From positions 4,669,001 through 4,733,000 of the forward strand of contig JASXTE010000008.1 in the NCBI GenBank assembly GCA_030280995.1: a DNA stretch of 64,000 nucleotides, in the 5' to 3' direction. The DNA is from Hemileia vastatrix. Lineage: Eukaryota; Basidiomycota; Pucciniomycetes; Pucciniales; Zaghouaniaceae. The stretch's first letter is position 1. Every line of letters starts with the position of its first letter. The translations under genes were made by a program, and so were the position numbers. Of this stretch, positions 1 to 10,137 are shown one piece after another. The notes under the pieces were generated by a model, which did not search any database, was not told the origin of the DNA, and saw nothing but the letters and a program-made list of their open reading frames with translations.

Positions 1-145
1 ATGATAGTACCCACATACCCGCAGACCCAATATCCACGGAATAAAACCAGAAAAATACCAAATTCCTTAACAGATGTCAATTAAGACATGCACAAACAGC
101 GCCAAATCACACAACAAAGGCCCCTTCCAATGTTGGAAGACCACA
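1..145 (-). mobile_element. 3' LTR of element A (window-truncated)
   Basis: The reverse complement begins TGTGGTCTTCCAACATTGG and matches the start of the LTR at 10138-11495 (minus) and at 22596 (plus). Because element A reads on the minus strand, this is the first 145 bp (U3 side) of its 3' LTR; the rest lies outside the window. The purine tract next to it (146-160) confirms the boundary. Confidence 0.85.
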
Positions 146-160
146 TCCTCCCTCCAATTG
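146..160 (-). other. Polypurine tract of element A
   Basis: On the minus strand the sequence reads CAATTGGAGGGAGGA directly before the LTR start TGTGG. The same tract with one change precedes the 3' LTR of element B at 24171. Such a tract primes plus-strand DNA synthesis in LTR retroelements. Its conservation in two elements defines the LTR edge. Confidence 0.8.
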
Positions 161-193
161 AGAATGTCCGCATTCTTTCTTCATCCAACCACC

Positions 194-834
194 ATGTTTA
201 ACCTCCTTCCCAAATCTGCCTCTGAAATGCTCCCCTGCCAATACTGCATCAACAATAATTTAATCTGCGCCATAACACCACCTGTTCATCCATACAGAAC
301 GTGCTGCGATGTCTGCCACTCCAGAAAGAAGACCTGCCACAGACCTGGTCCACTTTCTTCCACAACAGATTCACCTCTGCCTCAACCTGGTCCTTCTTCT
401 GCCAGCACCAAAAGATCTAGGCCATCCATCCTGATACTCAGATTAATCAAAAAACTCCACCCTTCCCAGAAGAGTGCCACAACCCATAAAACAACTAGTT
501 CCCCCATCCCTGGTTCATCTGATGGTAAAGAAAATTCATTCCTTCCTTCAACTTTAAAACTGATAACTTCTCAGTTCCTTCCTCTTCTGATAGTGATGAT
601 AACAATGTAGGATCCATTGCACCACCAACACCAATGCACTTTCCCACTATCAAGGCCAAGTTCCAACAACACACATCTCAACAGAGACAACTTCTGCTTC
701 ACTATTTCCAATCCACTCCTGCTAGAGATCCACAGGACATTTAGAACAGAAGACACCTCATTCACCAGTTCAAGGCTAATTCTGAACACTTCATTTCATC
801 TCTTGATTCCCTCTGTAATTCCACTAGTACTTGA
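194..834 (+). pseudogene. Antisense Zn(II)2Cys6-like gene of element A, two exons, one nonsense codon
   Basis: Read opposite to gag-pol, starting 49 nt inside the 3' LTR edge. Exon 1 (194-524) has a fungal-type binuclear zinc cluster at about residues 17-48: C-x2-C-x6-C, a 12-residue linker, then C-x2-C-x6-C with basic residues (CHSRKKTC) in the second half. A 50-nt intron (525-574, GTAAAG...TTCTCAG) joins in phase to exon 2 (575-834), which encodes a helical-looking segment with LHYFQSTPA and a later RRHL. The equivalent gene in element B has the same exon order, cluster position and a YFQETPA / RRIL segment; predicted lengths are 196 and 202 residues. A TAG at 742-744 interrupts exon 2, so this copy is probably dead. 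Zn2Cys6 proteins are normally DNA-binding regulators; that role here is inference. Splicing is predicted, not observed. Confidence 0.65.
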
Positions 835-889
835 GTTTGATTCAGAAAAGAAAAATTGACCACACCCTCTATAGGATGCAACCACAAAC

Positions 890-1345
890 AACCCTCAGTT
901 TTAAGTCTTGGGGGACCATCCTCATCTTATAGTCTTGGGGGACTCAAAAACCCTCAGTTTAAAGTCTTGGGGGACTCAAAAAACCTAAATCATAAACCCA
1001 GAACCAGAGATCAACCACATTAAGACACAGAGAAAAAACTAACATTCTGGGGTAATTGTGAATAGAGCAGCCAGCCTATCAATTACCCCCAAACTTGGCT
1101 TTGCAAAATTCGTAGGCTCCCCCTGCGGATACCCTCCACCAATCATTCAAACCAACTCCAACAACAAAACCCTTTTTCCTCAGTTTATAGTCTTGGGGGA
1201 CTTACAAACCTCAGTTTAAAGTCTTGGGGGACTAACACAGTGTTCAGTATAAAGTCTTGATGGACTGACTTGATACCAAAGCTTTTCAGTTTAGAGTCTT
1301 GATGGACTGATAAAATTTCCAGTTTAGAGTCATAGAGGACTGTCA
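890..1345. repeat. Degenerate 22-nt motif cluster (element A 3' region)
   Basis: At least eight copies of a motif close to CAGTTTAAAGTCTTGGGGGA, near 897, 929, 955, 1181, 1212, 1246, 1287 and 1319, with irregular spacing. The same motif recurs at 2919 and 3177, forms a larger array in element B (25570-26400), and is translated as a protein repeat inside both polyproteins. It is not a simple tandem array. Confidence 0.75.
1049..1089. other. Conserved stem-loop, copy 1
   Basis: Ten-nt arms GGGGTAATTG and CAATTACCCC pair perfectly around a conserved loop containing AGAGCAGCCAGC. The same structure is at 27236-27276 (identical stem) and, with a paired C-G substitution in the stem, at 3009-3050. 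Function unknown. Confidence 0.65.
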
Positions 1346-1488
1346 GAATCTTGCATGAATCTGACTGAGCCAATTTCATGCAATACACACACAGCTAGAC
1401 CCTAGGAGCGTCCGCCTTCACTTCATCTTCTACTCATCACTGACAAAATCTTCTCTTATCCTTTTCATCACCTTTCACACCACAGATC

Positions 1489-2060
1489 ATGTCTGGATCC
1501 CCTGCTGTGGACTCCTCTACTCTTCCTTGCTTCACTGCTCCAAGGGACTATGCCTGAAAACAGTGCATCCACATGTGCAGACCTTGCACATTCACTCTTC
1601 CAAATCCAGATCCAAATTCTACAACTGGGCTTGTGACTCTTGCTATTCCAAAAAAAAGAAATGTGACAGAGATGCCCACTATCCGATTCCTCCGCCTTCT
1701 CCTTCTCACAAGTACATCTCCAGATCCCCTACCAGGTCTCCAGAACTTGGTCCATCCTCTTCCTCTCTATCTTCAGCTCCTTCCAGAAGATCCAGAAGCT
1801 CAGCTTCCTGTACTCTTCCCAAAAGACCAGCCTTAGCTTCTCAAGAAACTGCTTTTATCACTTCTAAATTAGCTCCAAAAGCTTCAAAATCAACCCCTAG
1901 GCTTCTAGACCGTGTCCAGGCGGCCCGCCCGCCTCACCAAACAGTGAAAATCAGGGCCAAAACCTCCAAAAACGGCCAGAAAATAGCCGAATTCATCCAG
2001 ACAACAATAACAACTCAACCCAATTACCTTCTACTGCTCCCAGAGAAATGCAATCCCTGA
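1489..2060 (+). pseudogene. Second antisense zinc-cluster gene copy, frameshifted
   Basis: A second, more damaged relative of the gene at 194-834, on the same strand and in the same 3' region. The second half of the cluster is intact (CDSCYSKKKKCDRD, C-x2-C-x6-C, about 1633-1675) and is followed by a Ser/Pro/Arg-rich tail like that of the first copy. The first half is spread over two frames: an ATG at 1489 leads to LPCF and then a TGA, while the frame carrying the second half has CSKGLC. At least one indel is needed to explain this. I could not recognise the exon-2 segment downstream. The ORF includes a 20-bp GC-rich stretch (about 1919-1940) that matches the GC block of the A LTR. Confidence 0.5.
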
Positions 2061-2370
2061 TCATTACAATCTCTATAATCTCTCCAGCAGGATGCACTTC
2101 AAAGAACACAGTGCTTCCCACAATCCCAACAAAAAACAAAAATGTCATCACAATCCGGACCAGCCTCCAGAAGCATCATCATCCAGACAATGAGCTCCTT
2201 CAAAAAGATTAGAAACATAATAATAATATAAAACAATTAATAAAAATAATTTCAGAATTTTTTTTTTTTTTTTTATGGTCTACTGATATGCTAAAATAAA
2301 AAATTAATAATTAAAATGAAAGCAAATAACATAAATGAAATAAAATAAAATATAAAAAATAATACAAATG
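2061..2370. other. AT-rich non-coding segment of element A
   Basis: Low-complexity A/T sequence including a run of 18 T near 2258-2275. No ORF or recognised motif. It lies between the second zinc-cluster copy and the hairpin region. Confidence 0.5.
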
Positions 2371-2870
2371 GTATCCCCCAGCCAATTGATGAGCTGATCC
2401 CCTGATACCTTACCCACATCCAAGTGCACCTTGATGTGGATACACAATCAATTCTTTTAAATGGTTAACAGAAAACAAAATTCAAAAAATTTAGAAATTC
2501 AGAAAATAATAAAAAATAATGAAACACAGAAACACATGAAATAAATAATAATCAAAAATAAGAAAATAGCATTGCCCGGCCAATTGATGAGCCTTTCCCC
2601 ACCAATGCTTTCCCACATCCAGGTGACCCTGATGTGGTAACACCCTATCTTTTTGATTTTATAATTTTAAACAACCCCCATAAAAAATTAAAAGAAAAAA
2701 AAGAGAAAAAAGAAAATAATCTAAAACTTCTATCTAGCACAAACATAACTGCAAAATCAAAGACAGTCCAGCTTCATAGATGGTCCAATAAGGGAAAGTC
2801 CGGTCCATAGAAATGATCACTGGGTGGGCTCCCTCCAATAAGTAAAAATGATTGGGGACCACCAGTGATC
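2371..2870. repeat. Duplicated hairpin region (element A 3' region)
   Basis: Two copies (2371-2450 and 2572-2646) of a block reading CCAATTGATGAGC... followed by a hairpin whose arms are CCACATC and GATGTGG (2414-2439 and 2613-2637). A different hairpin lies at 2815-2870, with arms based on GATCACTGG and CCAGTGATC. Both hairpin types occur again in the same order in element B (26862-26887 and 26960-27014), so they are conserved parts of the element 3' region, not random palindromes. Confidence 0.6.
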
Positions 2871-2918
2871 CACCACCAATCTGAAAGAACCAAAGATAAA
2901 GAAGCCAGTCCCAAACCA

Positions 2919-3410
2919 GTTTAAAGTCATAGCGGACTTGAAACCTGAATAATAAAGAACAGAACTAGAATTCAACTAGGAAAAACAAAGACTTGAAACA
3001 GACATTATGGGGTAACTGTTCTACAGAGCAGCCAGCTCATCAGTTACCCCCACACTTGCCAAAAAAAAATCTAGAAGCCCCCCCTGGGTACCTTCTAACA
3101 AAAACACAACATTTGACACAAAAAACCAAAACCAATAAGAGTGAAGAATCTGGTACTTGAAAGCCAAAGGAAATTCCAGTTTAAAGTCATAGAGGACTAA
3201 AACCTGTGAAAAGAAACCAATACTAGGGTTCAACCAAATTAAGAAAAAGGGTTGGAAACAGACAATCTGGGGTAACTGTTGATAGAGCATCCAGCCCATC
3301 AGTCACCTCTACACTTGCCAAGATCAAATCTAGAAGCCCCACCCATAGGTACCCTCTAACAAAAGTTTCCAACAAACAGATGCATAGCATCCCCACAAAA
3401 AAAACCAAAA
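2919..3410. repeat. 258-bp tandem duplication with stem-loop copies 2 and 3
   Basis: Two tandem units start near 2919 and 3177. Each contains the 22-nt motif, then the stem-loop (3009-3050 with arms GGGGTAACTG and CAGTTACCCC; 3269-3309 with an imperfect right arm), then a conserved ACTTGCC... and a C-rich tail. Element B has one such unit around 27146-27320 and element A has a more distant one around 1049. Confidence 0.65.
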
Positions 3411-3446
3411 CTAAAGAATGGTCCGTAGTTTATCCTCATTGCGGAG

Positions 3447-4904
3447 TCAATCTTCTTCATGCCTAGTGCCTCTGGGATAAAACCTCTTCACTTGGTCTGC
3501 AGCCACCCTCTTTTTCAAGACTGCACCATCCAACTCTTCCAAAACATAAGAACCTCCAGACGCCTGAGATCTGACTCTGTAAGGTCCATTCCATCTGTCA
3601 GCAAACATTTTGCCCCACTGACTCTCCAAACTTCTATTATACACCAAAACCAAACAACCAGGTTTCAAGGGATTCCTGAGTCTATGAGCCAACTTCTTGT
3701 CCCAGAACCTGACTGATTGATTCCTAATCTTCATCATTCTAGAGTATGCCTTCTCTTGACATCCCTCTCTACATTCCAACTGTTGCATCCTGGCACAGAG
3801 CAAATCTTCTGTTGAGTGCACGTCATCCCAATCGATTCCAAGATAAGAGACAGCTTCCAAGTCCACTGGTAGAACGGCTTTCTGACCAAACATTAACTCA
3901 TAATGAGAATAGCCAGTTGTCCTCTTCACAGTTACCCTATCCGCAAATAAAACAAAGGGTAAATAATGCCTCCACTTTTTGGCACTATCTCCACACATCT
4001 TCACCAAAGCATTCTTGATAACTTGATGGCCTCTTTCAACCATGCCTTCAGCTTCAGGATAAAACGGTGTAGCCACTCTAACCCTAGAACCAACAGTAGC
4101 CACAGCTTCTTTAAATTTGGCACCAAACTCTGGCCCACCATCAACAGTGACCAACTTCATCAACCCATACCTATAAATCCACTCCTTCTTCAAAAACTCT
4201 GCCACATTCTTGGCAGTCAAATTAACCAGAGGCACTGCCTCAACCCAACCAGACAAATCATCCCTAGCAACAATCAAGTATTTATACCTGCCCTCTTTAA
4301 TATGGACAGCATCCAGACTGACCCTTCCAAAAACAGTTGATTCACCAGTAGCACAGCCCACCTCTTTAGGTTTCAAGTGACTTCTTCTTTGACATTCTTC
4401 ACAAGATTGAACCCAACCCTGCACAGCCAACTTCATACCCTGCCACCAAAATCTGTCCGCTACTCTTCTATAAGTCTCCCCAAAGCCTCTATGACCAAGG
4501 TCTTCATGCAAAGACTTCAAAACCAATTCTTGACCCTTCTTCTGAGTCACCACCACTTGAGGATTAGGATGTCTCCTTCTCATCAAGCACCTTCCTGACA
4601 CATAAAATACAGGACTCTTCTTCTTGATTGCCAACCAAGTATCATCATCACAAATATCTGGCCTCTCCAAGGTCAACAGATATTCCACCAAAATAAAATA
4701 AAACCCAGATTGACCCCAGGTCTCATCTTCAAAATCCAACAAAGCAACATCCAAGGGTACAACTCTGTCATCAAAATCACCAGTGTGAAAATGGGCCAAT
4801 TGAGCAGCCCAACCAGGACACCAATCCTTAAATTTTGGCATGTCCTTCTCTTTCCACTGAACCTTGTGAGAATTCAGTTCACTAACAAAAACACCCTTTT
4901 CCAA
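3447..4904 (-). CDS. Integrase region of element A polyprotein
   Basis: An open 485-residue segment that would be the C-terminal end of Pol. It contains an HHCC zinc domain (HEDLGHRG...CEEC) and a catalytic core with VSLDAV, VTVDGGPEF and EGMVERG as the D, D, E motifs; I count 34 residues between the second D and the E, and the usual HPQTDG is replaced by YPEAEG. A GPY/F module (WNGPYRV) follows, and the protein ends GTRHEED without a chromodomain. Element B has a close homologue. A stop just upstream separates it from the RNase H segment, so in the element this domain would need readthrough or is disconnected by mutation. The integrase would insert element cDNA into host chromosomes. Confidence 0.85.
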   Translation of the reverse strand: MEKGVFVSELNSHKVQWKEKDMPKFKDWCPGWAAQLAHFHTGDFDDRVVPLDVALLDFEDETWGQSGFYFILVEYLLTLERPDICDDDTWLAIKKKSPVFYVSGRCLMRRRHPNPQVVVTQKKGQELVLKSLHEDLGHRGFGETYRRVADRFWWQGMKLAVQGWVQSCEECQRRSHLKPKEVGCATGESTVFGRVSLDAVHIKEGRYKYLIVARDDLSGWVEAVPLVNLTAKNVAEFLKKEWIYRYGLMKLVTVDGGPEFGAKFKEAVATVGSRVRVATPFYPEAEGMVERGHQVIKNALVKMCGDSAKKWRHYLPFVLFADRVTVKRTTGYSHYELMFGQKAVLPVDLEAVSYLGIDWDDVHSTEDLLCARMQQLECREGCQEKAYSRMMKIRNQSVRFWDKKLAHRLRNPLKPGCLVLVYNRSLESQWGKMFADRWNGPYRVRSQASGGSYVLEELDGAVLKKRVAADQVKRFYPRGTRHEED

Positions 4905-6748
4905 TTATGAGCTGGCCCAAACAACAACTCCATCTTCATCAACAAAAACATCCTGATCACCGGAATCAAGATCAGATCCAGCCAGTTTAACCTCTTGGAG
5001 GAGGTCAGAACAATCATCCAGTTTAGCCTCATGGGGGAGGAAAGAAAAATCCTCAGAACCCTTTGTGCTGGGCCTAATCACTGGAACATCTTCGTCAAAC
5101 TCTTCAGAATCAGAATCCTCATCTGTAGGTGGCCTCCTTGATAACCCATCAGGCATAGTAAAAGTTTACCTGGTTTGTGTACCAGGTCAAAAGAAAAATG
5201 TTGAATAAGTGCCACCCACCTAGTCATTGGAGCATTTGGAATACTAGGTGTGTTGATCATCTGAACCAAAGATTTTGCATCCACCTGCAGCTCAAAATGC
5301 TGCCCCCACAGAACCGTCTGTAGCTTCTTTAAAATTTTAGCTATGCCACACAATTCCAACTTAGGTTGAGAATACCTAGATCCCACCTCATTAAACACCA
5401 CAGACTCATACCTTACTGGCCTGACCCTCCAAGTCTTATCCTCCTGAGACAAAACAGCACCAGCAGCAATATAGCTTGAGTCCACTGCCAGATAAATCTT
5501 TCCAGCACCAACACCATAATCCAACTTGTGAAGAATTATATCTTCACCAACAACCTTTTTCAGCTTCTGAAAATCCTCTTCACACTCTTCCGTCAATTCC
5601 CAATCTGCATCTTTTCTGGTCAACCTTCTTAAAGGTGAAGCCAACAAATAAAAATCCTTAATGAAAATCCTGACATATACACATACACCCAAAAATCCTC
5701 TGACTTCAGTGGTATTTTTAGGCCTTGGCCATGCCTGAATTTTATTAATCTTCTTCTTCGCCATAATCCTTCCCTCTTTACATACCACATGACCCAGAAT
5801 TTCAAAAGCAGGAACGCAAAAACAGAATTTTGACCCTGAAATGGTCAAACCAGCCTCTTCAATCCTGAACAACACTCTCTCTAGAGTTATTGCATATTCC
5901 CACACAAACCTCCTTATTCCAGGGTTCTCCGATAACACCTTATTACCATAATCAGTGGATGGTCCTTTAATTCCACCATCATCAATAAAAATACCAGCAT
6001 GAGTAGGAACCTCATCCTGCAAAATCCAAGCCATCTGTGCTTGATAAACTGCCACTGAATTACTTGCTCCTTGAGGCAACCTAGTGAACTAAAATCTTCC
6101 CAAAGGAGTCTCAAAAGTCGTGAGAGGCCTTGAATCCGTATGGAATTCCCTCTCATCATAACCACCCATAATATCACCCAAACCATAACACACCCTTCCA
6201 GCAATAGCTTCAACGAAATCCTCTGCACTTGGCGGCATACCAGCGTCCTTGATAGTGACTCTATTCAAGGCTCTAAGATCATGAACCACCCTTAACTTTC
6301 CATTCTGCTTATTTAAACAGAAAACCAGACTTGAGTAACTGTATGTTTATTGTTCATATAACCCAGTCCTGACTCTTTCCCTAACATTCTCCACAAAATC
6401 CTCTCTGATAGCAGCTGGAATCGGAATAGGTTTGATTTGCCAAGGTTCATGACAAAGCACAGGAATCAAGTAAGGTTCCCCATAAGAGTGCTTCAATACA
6501 TCCCTTTCCTCCTCAACAAATGCCACAGCTATTTCCCTTAGCACAATAACGTGCAACAACAACTTCTTTTCTTCTTCAGACAACCACCCATCAGGACCAA
6601 AATTAACAACTTTCAATCTTTCCACAGTCACCCTAGGCGTCTCTACAAATTCTGGGGGATTCTTCACCAAGAGAGTACAGTACTGATCTCTTGAAAAAGG
6701 AGGTCTCTTAAAAGGTAGATTCAAGCCCACAGGAATAGGCTCATTCAC
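4905..6748 (-). pseudogene. RT-RNase H region of element A, broken
   Basis: The region reads, 5' to 3' on the minus strand: the RT entry segment ending GLYEQ (6347-6748), then VHDLRALNRVTIKD and a YGLGDIMGGYDE stretch holding the first catalytic Asp (6089-6289), then GIFIDDGG, the FIDD form of the YxDD active site, and RNase H-like sequence with LAVDSSYIAAGAVLSQ (5078-6079). It ends in HKPGK...DGLSRRPP, the usual RNase H/integrase tether, where the frame shifts near 5160. Stops near 6346 and 6080 and the frameshift make it non-functional as it stands. The tether (4905-5156) contains two copies of the translated 22-nt repeat (LPHEAKL, LLQEVKL). Element B lacks this whole block. Confidence 0.8.
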
Positions 6749-6799
6749 AGGCCTAATCTTCTGTGCTCCCTTCTTATACTTTTCCGCTCCACCTTCAAC

Positions 6800-7666
6800 T
6801 TAAGGGATCTTCAGAAATTCTTCACCACCAGACCTGGAACAAAAACCAAGGGTTTCCCCATTGCTCACATGTGTGGCCAAGGTAATGTTTTTGAAAGGTG
6901 TAGAAGAAACCCTAATGGTGCACAATTGGGAGGAATTACTTTTACACCCCAATCTCACCACTCCAAAACTTTTCCGCAATTCCACATCTTCATCATCACT
7001 TCCAACTTCCAAATCTTCAAATCTTGATTCATCTTCTGAATCACATCTTCTAAAATTGTGCAGTTTATCCTCATGCTGGAGGTCCAAAAATTGATCTTGA
7101 TGATCTTCTTTCTTCAAAATTTTCTGCAGTTTAACCTCATGCTGGAGGCCCAAAAATAGATCTTGACGATCTTCACAAAAATATTTTGCATCTTCTTTCT
7201 TCAGTATCTCCAGATTTTTTTCGTGATTTTCATGAATTATCTTGAAATTTTTATCTTCTTTTCGTGAGTTTTCATCTGATCTACAAAAATAACCAGGGGT
7301 TTCCCCAATTCTCACAGGTGTGGCCCAGGTTATGTTTTTGAAAGGTGTAGAAGAAACCCTAGCGGTGCACAATTGGGAGGACTTACTTTTAGACCCCAAT
7401 CTCACCGCCCCAAAACTTTTCCACATATCTTTCAATAAAGATATATAACTAATCTTCTTCTTTGAACTTGAATTAAAAATAATTAAGAATCTTGAGAGAG
7501 ATCAGAGACTTGATAAAAAACTTGATGAATACTTTCAGAGAAGAGAAACATTAAAAAGAGAAAGTTGAAAATCCACTTGGTATATCTCCAAGGGAGCTGA
7601 CCTACTACAACCTGGGATTTCCTCATGTCGGGGAGAGGTTTTAGCACTAGGTTGATCAGCCCTCCT
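6800..7666 (-). pseudogene. Protease-RT linker of element A with internal duplications
   Basis: Pol-frame segment between the frameshift site and RT. The readable part (6800-7435) holds two copies of a roughly 125-bp unit (about 6855-6980 and 7295-7420), encoding SSQLCTxRVSSTPFKNIT twice. Between them lie FLGLQHEVKLQ and FLDLQHEDKLH, translated forms of the 22-nt motif. Several stops precede 7435. Element B keeps a shorter version (FLDLQQEVKLQ, ILDLQQEGKLQ). No enzymatic motif is visible; it looks like a low-conservation spacer. Confidence 0.6.
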
Positions 7667-7678
7667 TACTCTAAAAAA
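7666..7678 (-). promoter_or_regulatory. Candidate -1 ribosomal frameshift site, element A
   Basis: On the minus strand the gag-protease frame reads TCT TTT TTA GAG TAA. The heptamer T TTT TTA (7678-7672) is a classical slippery sequence placed one codon before the stop. Slipping back by one base enters the frame encoding FFRVRRADQ, which aligns with FFGVAGADH in element B, where T TTT TTG GGG TAG occupies the same place. Conservation of heptamer and stop position in two diverged elements supports a real -1 shift. This copy has an upstream TGA near 7768, so it is not usable here. Confidence 0.6.
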
Positions 7679-7767
7679 GACAGACTCTTAATAGAGCCTG
7701 AGCCGCACTCCAAAAAACCAGAGGAAGCACCCACTTCTTTCCTTCTCTTGAAACAATCCATGCACTC

Positions 7768-8604
7768 TCACATTGAAGATAAACCAGGCGTGGTCTCCCA
7801 ACCATCCACTCCAGGGGATGATAACCTCATGTGAAGTCTCCTTTCATATTCACCAGTCAACTCTAAACTGATTCCCAAATCAAATTGATAACCAATTCTT
7901 GCCTGAAAATCCATCAAAAATGGCCCACCCAAAACTGCTTTTACATTACCTTTAGCAATGTAAAAATGAACCTTCCCTGAGGCTCCTCCAACATCTAACT
8001 TCACAAACTCAGAAGTTCCAACCAATTCAGTGACATGGCCACCAATCCCTCTCAAATTCCCACCAATACCAGTTTTGATGGGGAGGCCCAAATGAGTTGC
8101 CTCAAACAAAGAAATCAGGTTTATCTAAGAACCTGAATCCACCAATGCCCTTGCCTCCCTGCCATTCAGAGTGACATTGACATATCCCAGAGGAGCAGAA
8201 AAATGATTTTCCAACCCCTCACCAAACTTTTCAGCAGAATCACAAATGTATTCTACCTCACCAGAAGAAACCCTTCTCCTGGTCAACAACTTCTACTACC
8301 TATAAGTAAACCCTGGACTGATAGCATACAATTCCCCATAAGATAGGGAAACCTGACCCTGGTTCATCCTTTCCAGGACAGAGTCCATAACATTAACTTG
8401 ACCAGACACTACTGGCCTCTCAAAGTGATCTCTTTGCATCACCACCTTGGTCCTAGAAGATTCTTGAGGACCAGCACCACCAACAGATTTACCATTAACA
8501 GGAACCAAACCAGATCCCTCACCAGAACCTCTGACTCCAACAGGCTTTGGCAATGAAGCCAAAGGAACATCCTCCTCAAAGTCAGAATCCACCTCCATTG
8601 GCAT
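7768..8604 (-). pseudogene. Protease region of element A, broken
   Basis: Continues the gag frame. The N-terminal part (8296-8604) is the acidic Gag-protease linker. An aspartic protease follows around 8120-8160 with ALVDSGS, but the next codon is a stop where element B has Gln. The remainder (7768-8109) contains IGGNLRGIGGH and VLGGPFLMDF, matching B closely. The catalytic DSG triad is therefore intact in A but followed by a nonsense codon; there are also stops near 8295 and 7768. The enzyme would process the Gag-Pol polyprotein in the particle. Confidence 0.75.
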
Positions 8605-8607
8605 TGT

Positions 8608-10047
8608 TCACCATTCAGGTTTTAATGCACCAAAACTAGGGGGGCCCTTGTCAGCCATACCTTTCTGCATCTTGTACAGATCCTCTTTGCTGTACCTTTT
8701 CCTAGCTGCACTCAGCTTAGGATCACCCTTTGAAGCATTTGGCTTTGGTTGGGCCTGAGAACTTCTCTTAGGCCTACCAACCTTCCCTGCTTCCACATCA
8801 TAAACACCAGCCAAGAATTCACCACTTGACTGTCCACCACAAGAATACAACTCCAAACCACCAAAGGAAGTAGAAAAAGAGACCTTATTGACCTCCTTCC
8901 CCTTTCCCTTGATGTCCTCATCTACCTTAACAGAAGACTTCCCCTGATCAGCAATCTCCTCAAAGCTTGGCCTCCTTTGATTGAGACCACCCCTTCTCCT
9001 AACCAAATCAACAGGAGCCTGCCCCTCACTGGGCTTCACATAAGAACTGTCAGGGAACATAAAAACCCTGCCATCAAACTCCACTTTTCCTTCAGACACA
9101 TCTCTGTTCAGTGCCCAAAAATCATTGGACCTGTTCCCCCTCCTACTGCAATAAGAGCAAACCCAAGGATCACTCCTACCAGCCCTCCTTTCAAAATCTC
9201 TTGGCTGAGAAGGTGCCTTATTAACCTTCTTGGCCTCCTGGACAAAAATGTGCAGCTGTTTTGTCAGATCAGCCAAATGCTCCACCATTGGGTCCCTCTC
9301 CTGTTTGGGAACCTGCACCAAATTCTTCTCCTCCTTCTTCTCCCTAGCTTCCTCTTCAGCCAAAGCCTCACTGACTTTGCTGACATACTTGGCACACCCC
9401 TCCTGATAGGTGTCCACAGCCAATAACTTTAAATGGGCCTCAACAGCCTCCTTCACCTTATCTAAGGCAGGCAACTTCTGGTCCACATTAGAAAGAGTTT
9501 TCATCAATTCATTTCTTGACAACTCCTTCAACACATCCATCCTGACATCTCTAGCCAGGTCAGACCAAAAAACATCTTTGGCAGCATTTTCATGTGCCAG
9601 CTCCTCCACTTCCACCAAATATTCCACCACAGGATCAAACTGTAGCAGAAACTTTCTGTAACTATGTAAGTTACCAACACCACCATAAGATTGCCATTCA
9701 CTGACAACCTTGTTCAGATCCACCATAGTGAACCTGACACCCCATCTATCCACCATCTCCCTACACAACAATTTCCAATCCCTCTTCTTGTAGCCAGACA
9801 TGGCCACAATCTCCTTCTCCACTGACCTATCCCCAATGAAGAAGATAATCTGCTTCACCATGTCCAGGTAGGAAGCACCATCCACTCCAGAAGCAGTTTC
9901 ATACTTCTCTAGAAACCACTTGACATCCTCCCCATTAAACTTGGTACCATCCCAAGTTTTAATTCTCACACACTCCCTAACCATCACAGAAGGAAGACCA
10001 TCCCCCCCACTGACAGTCACCACAGGAATAGCAGAACCAGAAGCCAT
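8608..10047 (-). pseudogene. Gag of element A
   Basis: About 480 residues from the ATG at 10047 (MASGSA), chosen because B and A2 align from an equivalent position; an in-frame ATG at 10068 also exists. It contains a Retrotrans_gag-like core (IKTWDGTKFNGEDVKWF...YETA) and a CCHC knuckle region that is degenerate here: CSYCSRRGNRSNDF has lost the His and the last Cys seen in B (CSYCNRRGHRATVC). A stop near 8606 separates it from the protease linker. Gag would form the virus-like particle and package the RNA. The reading frame is open, but the knuckle changes suggest loss of function. Confidence 0.8.
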
Positions 10048-10116
10048 TCCTCCAGACCAAAACACCAAAAAGAGCCAACCAAAGCAAACAGAGATTCCAA
10101 AGAACTAGCAAGTTCA

Positions 10117-10133
10117 CCCCACGTTGGGCGCCA
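10117..10133 (-). other. Primer-binding site of element A
   Basis: Four bases after the LTR end (TCTACA) the minus strand reads TGGCGCCCAACGTGGGG. A2 has the same with one C-to-T change (34146-34162) and B has TGGTGCCAAACGTGGGG (32413-32429). The initial TGG fits pairing to a tRNA 3' CCA; I do not assign the tRNA. Confidence 0.75.
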
Positions 10134-10137
10134 GAAA

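Noticed and set aside
3459..4910. Several plus-strand ORFs of 60-124 codons opposite the A integrase
   Set aside because: They overlap a well-supported integrase on the other strand, have no recognisable domain, and are not kept in the B integrase region. Treated as shadows.
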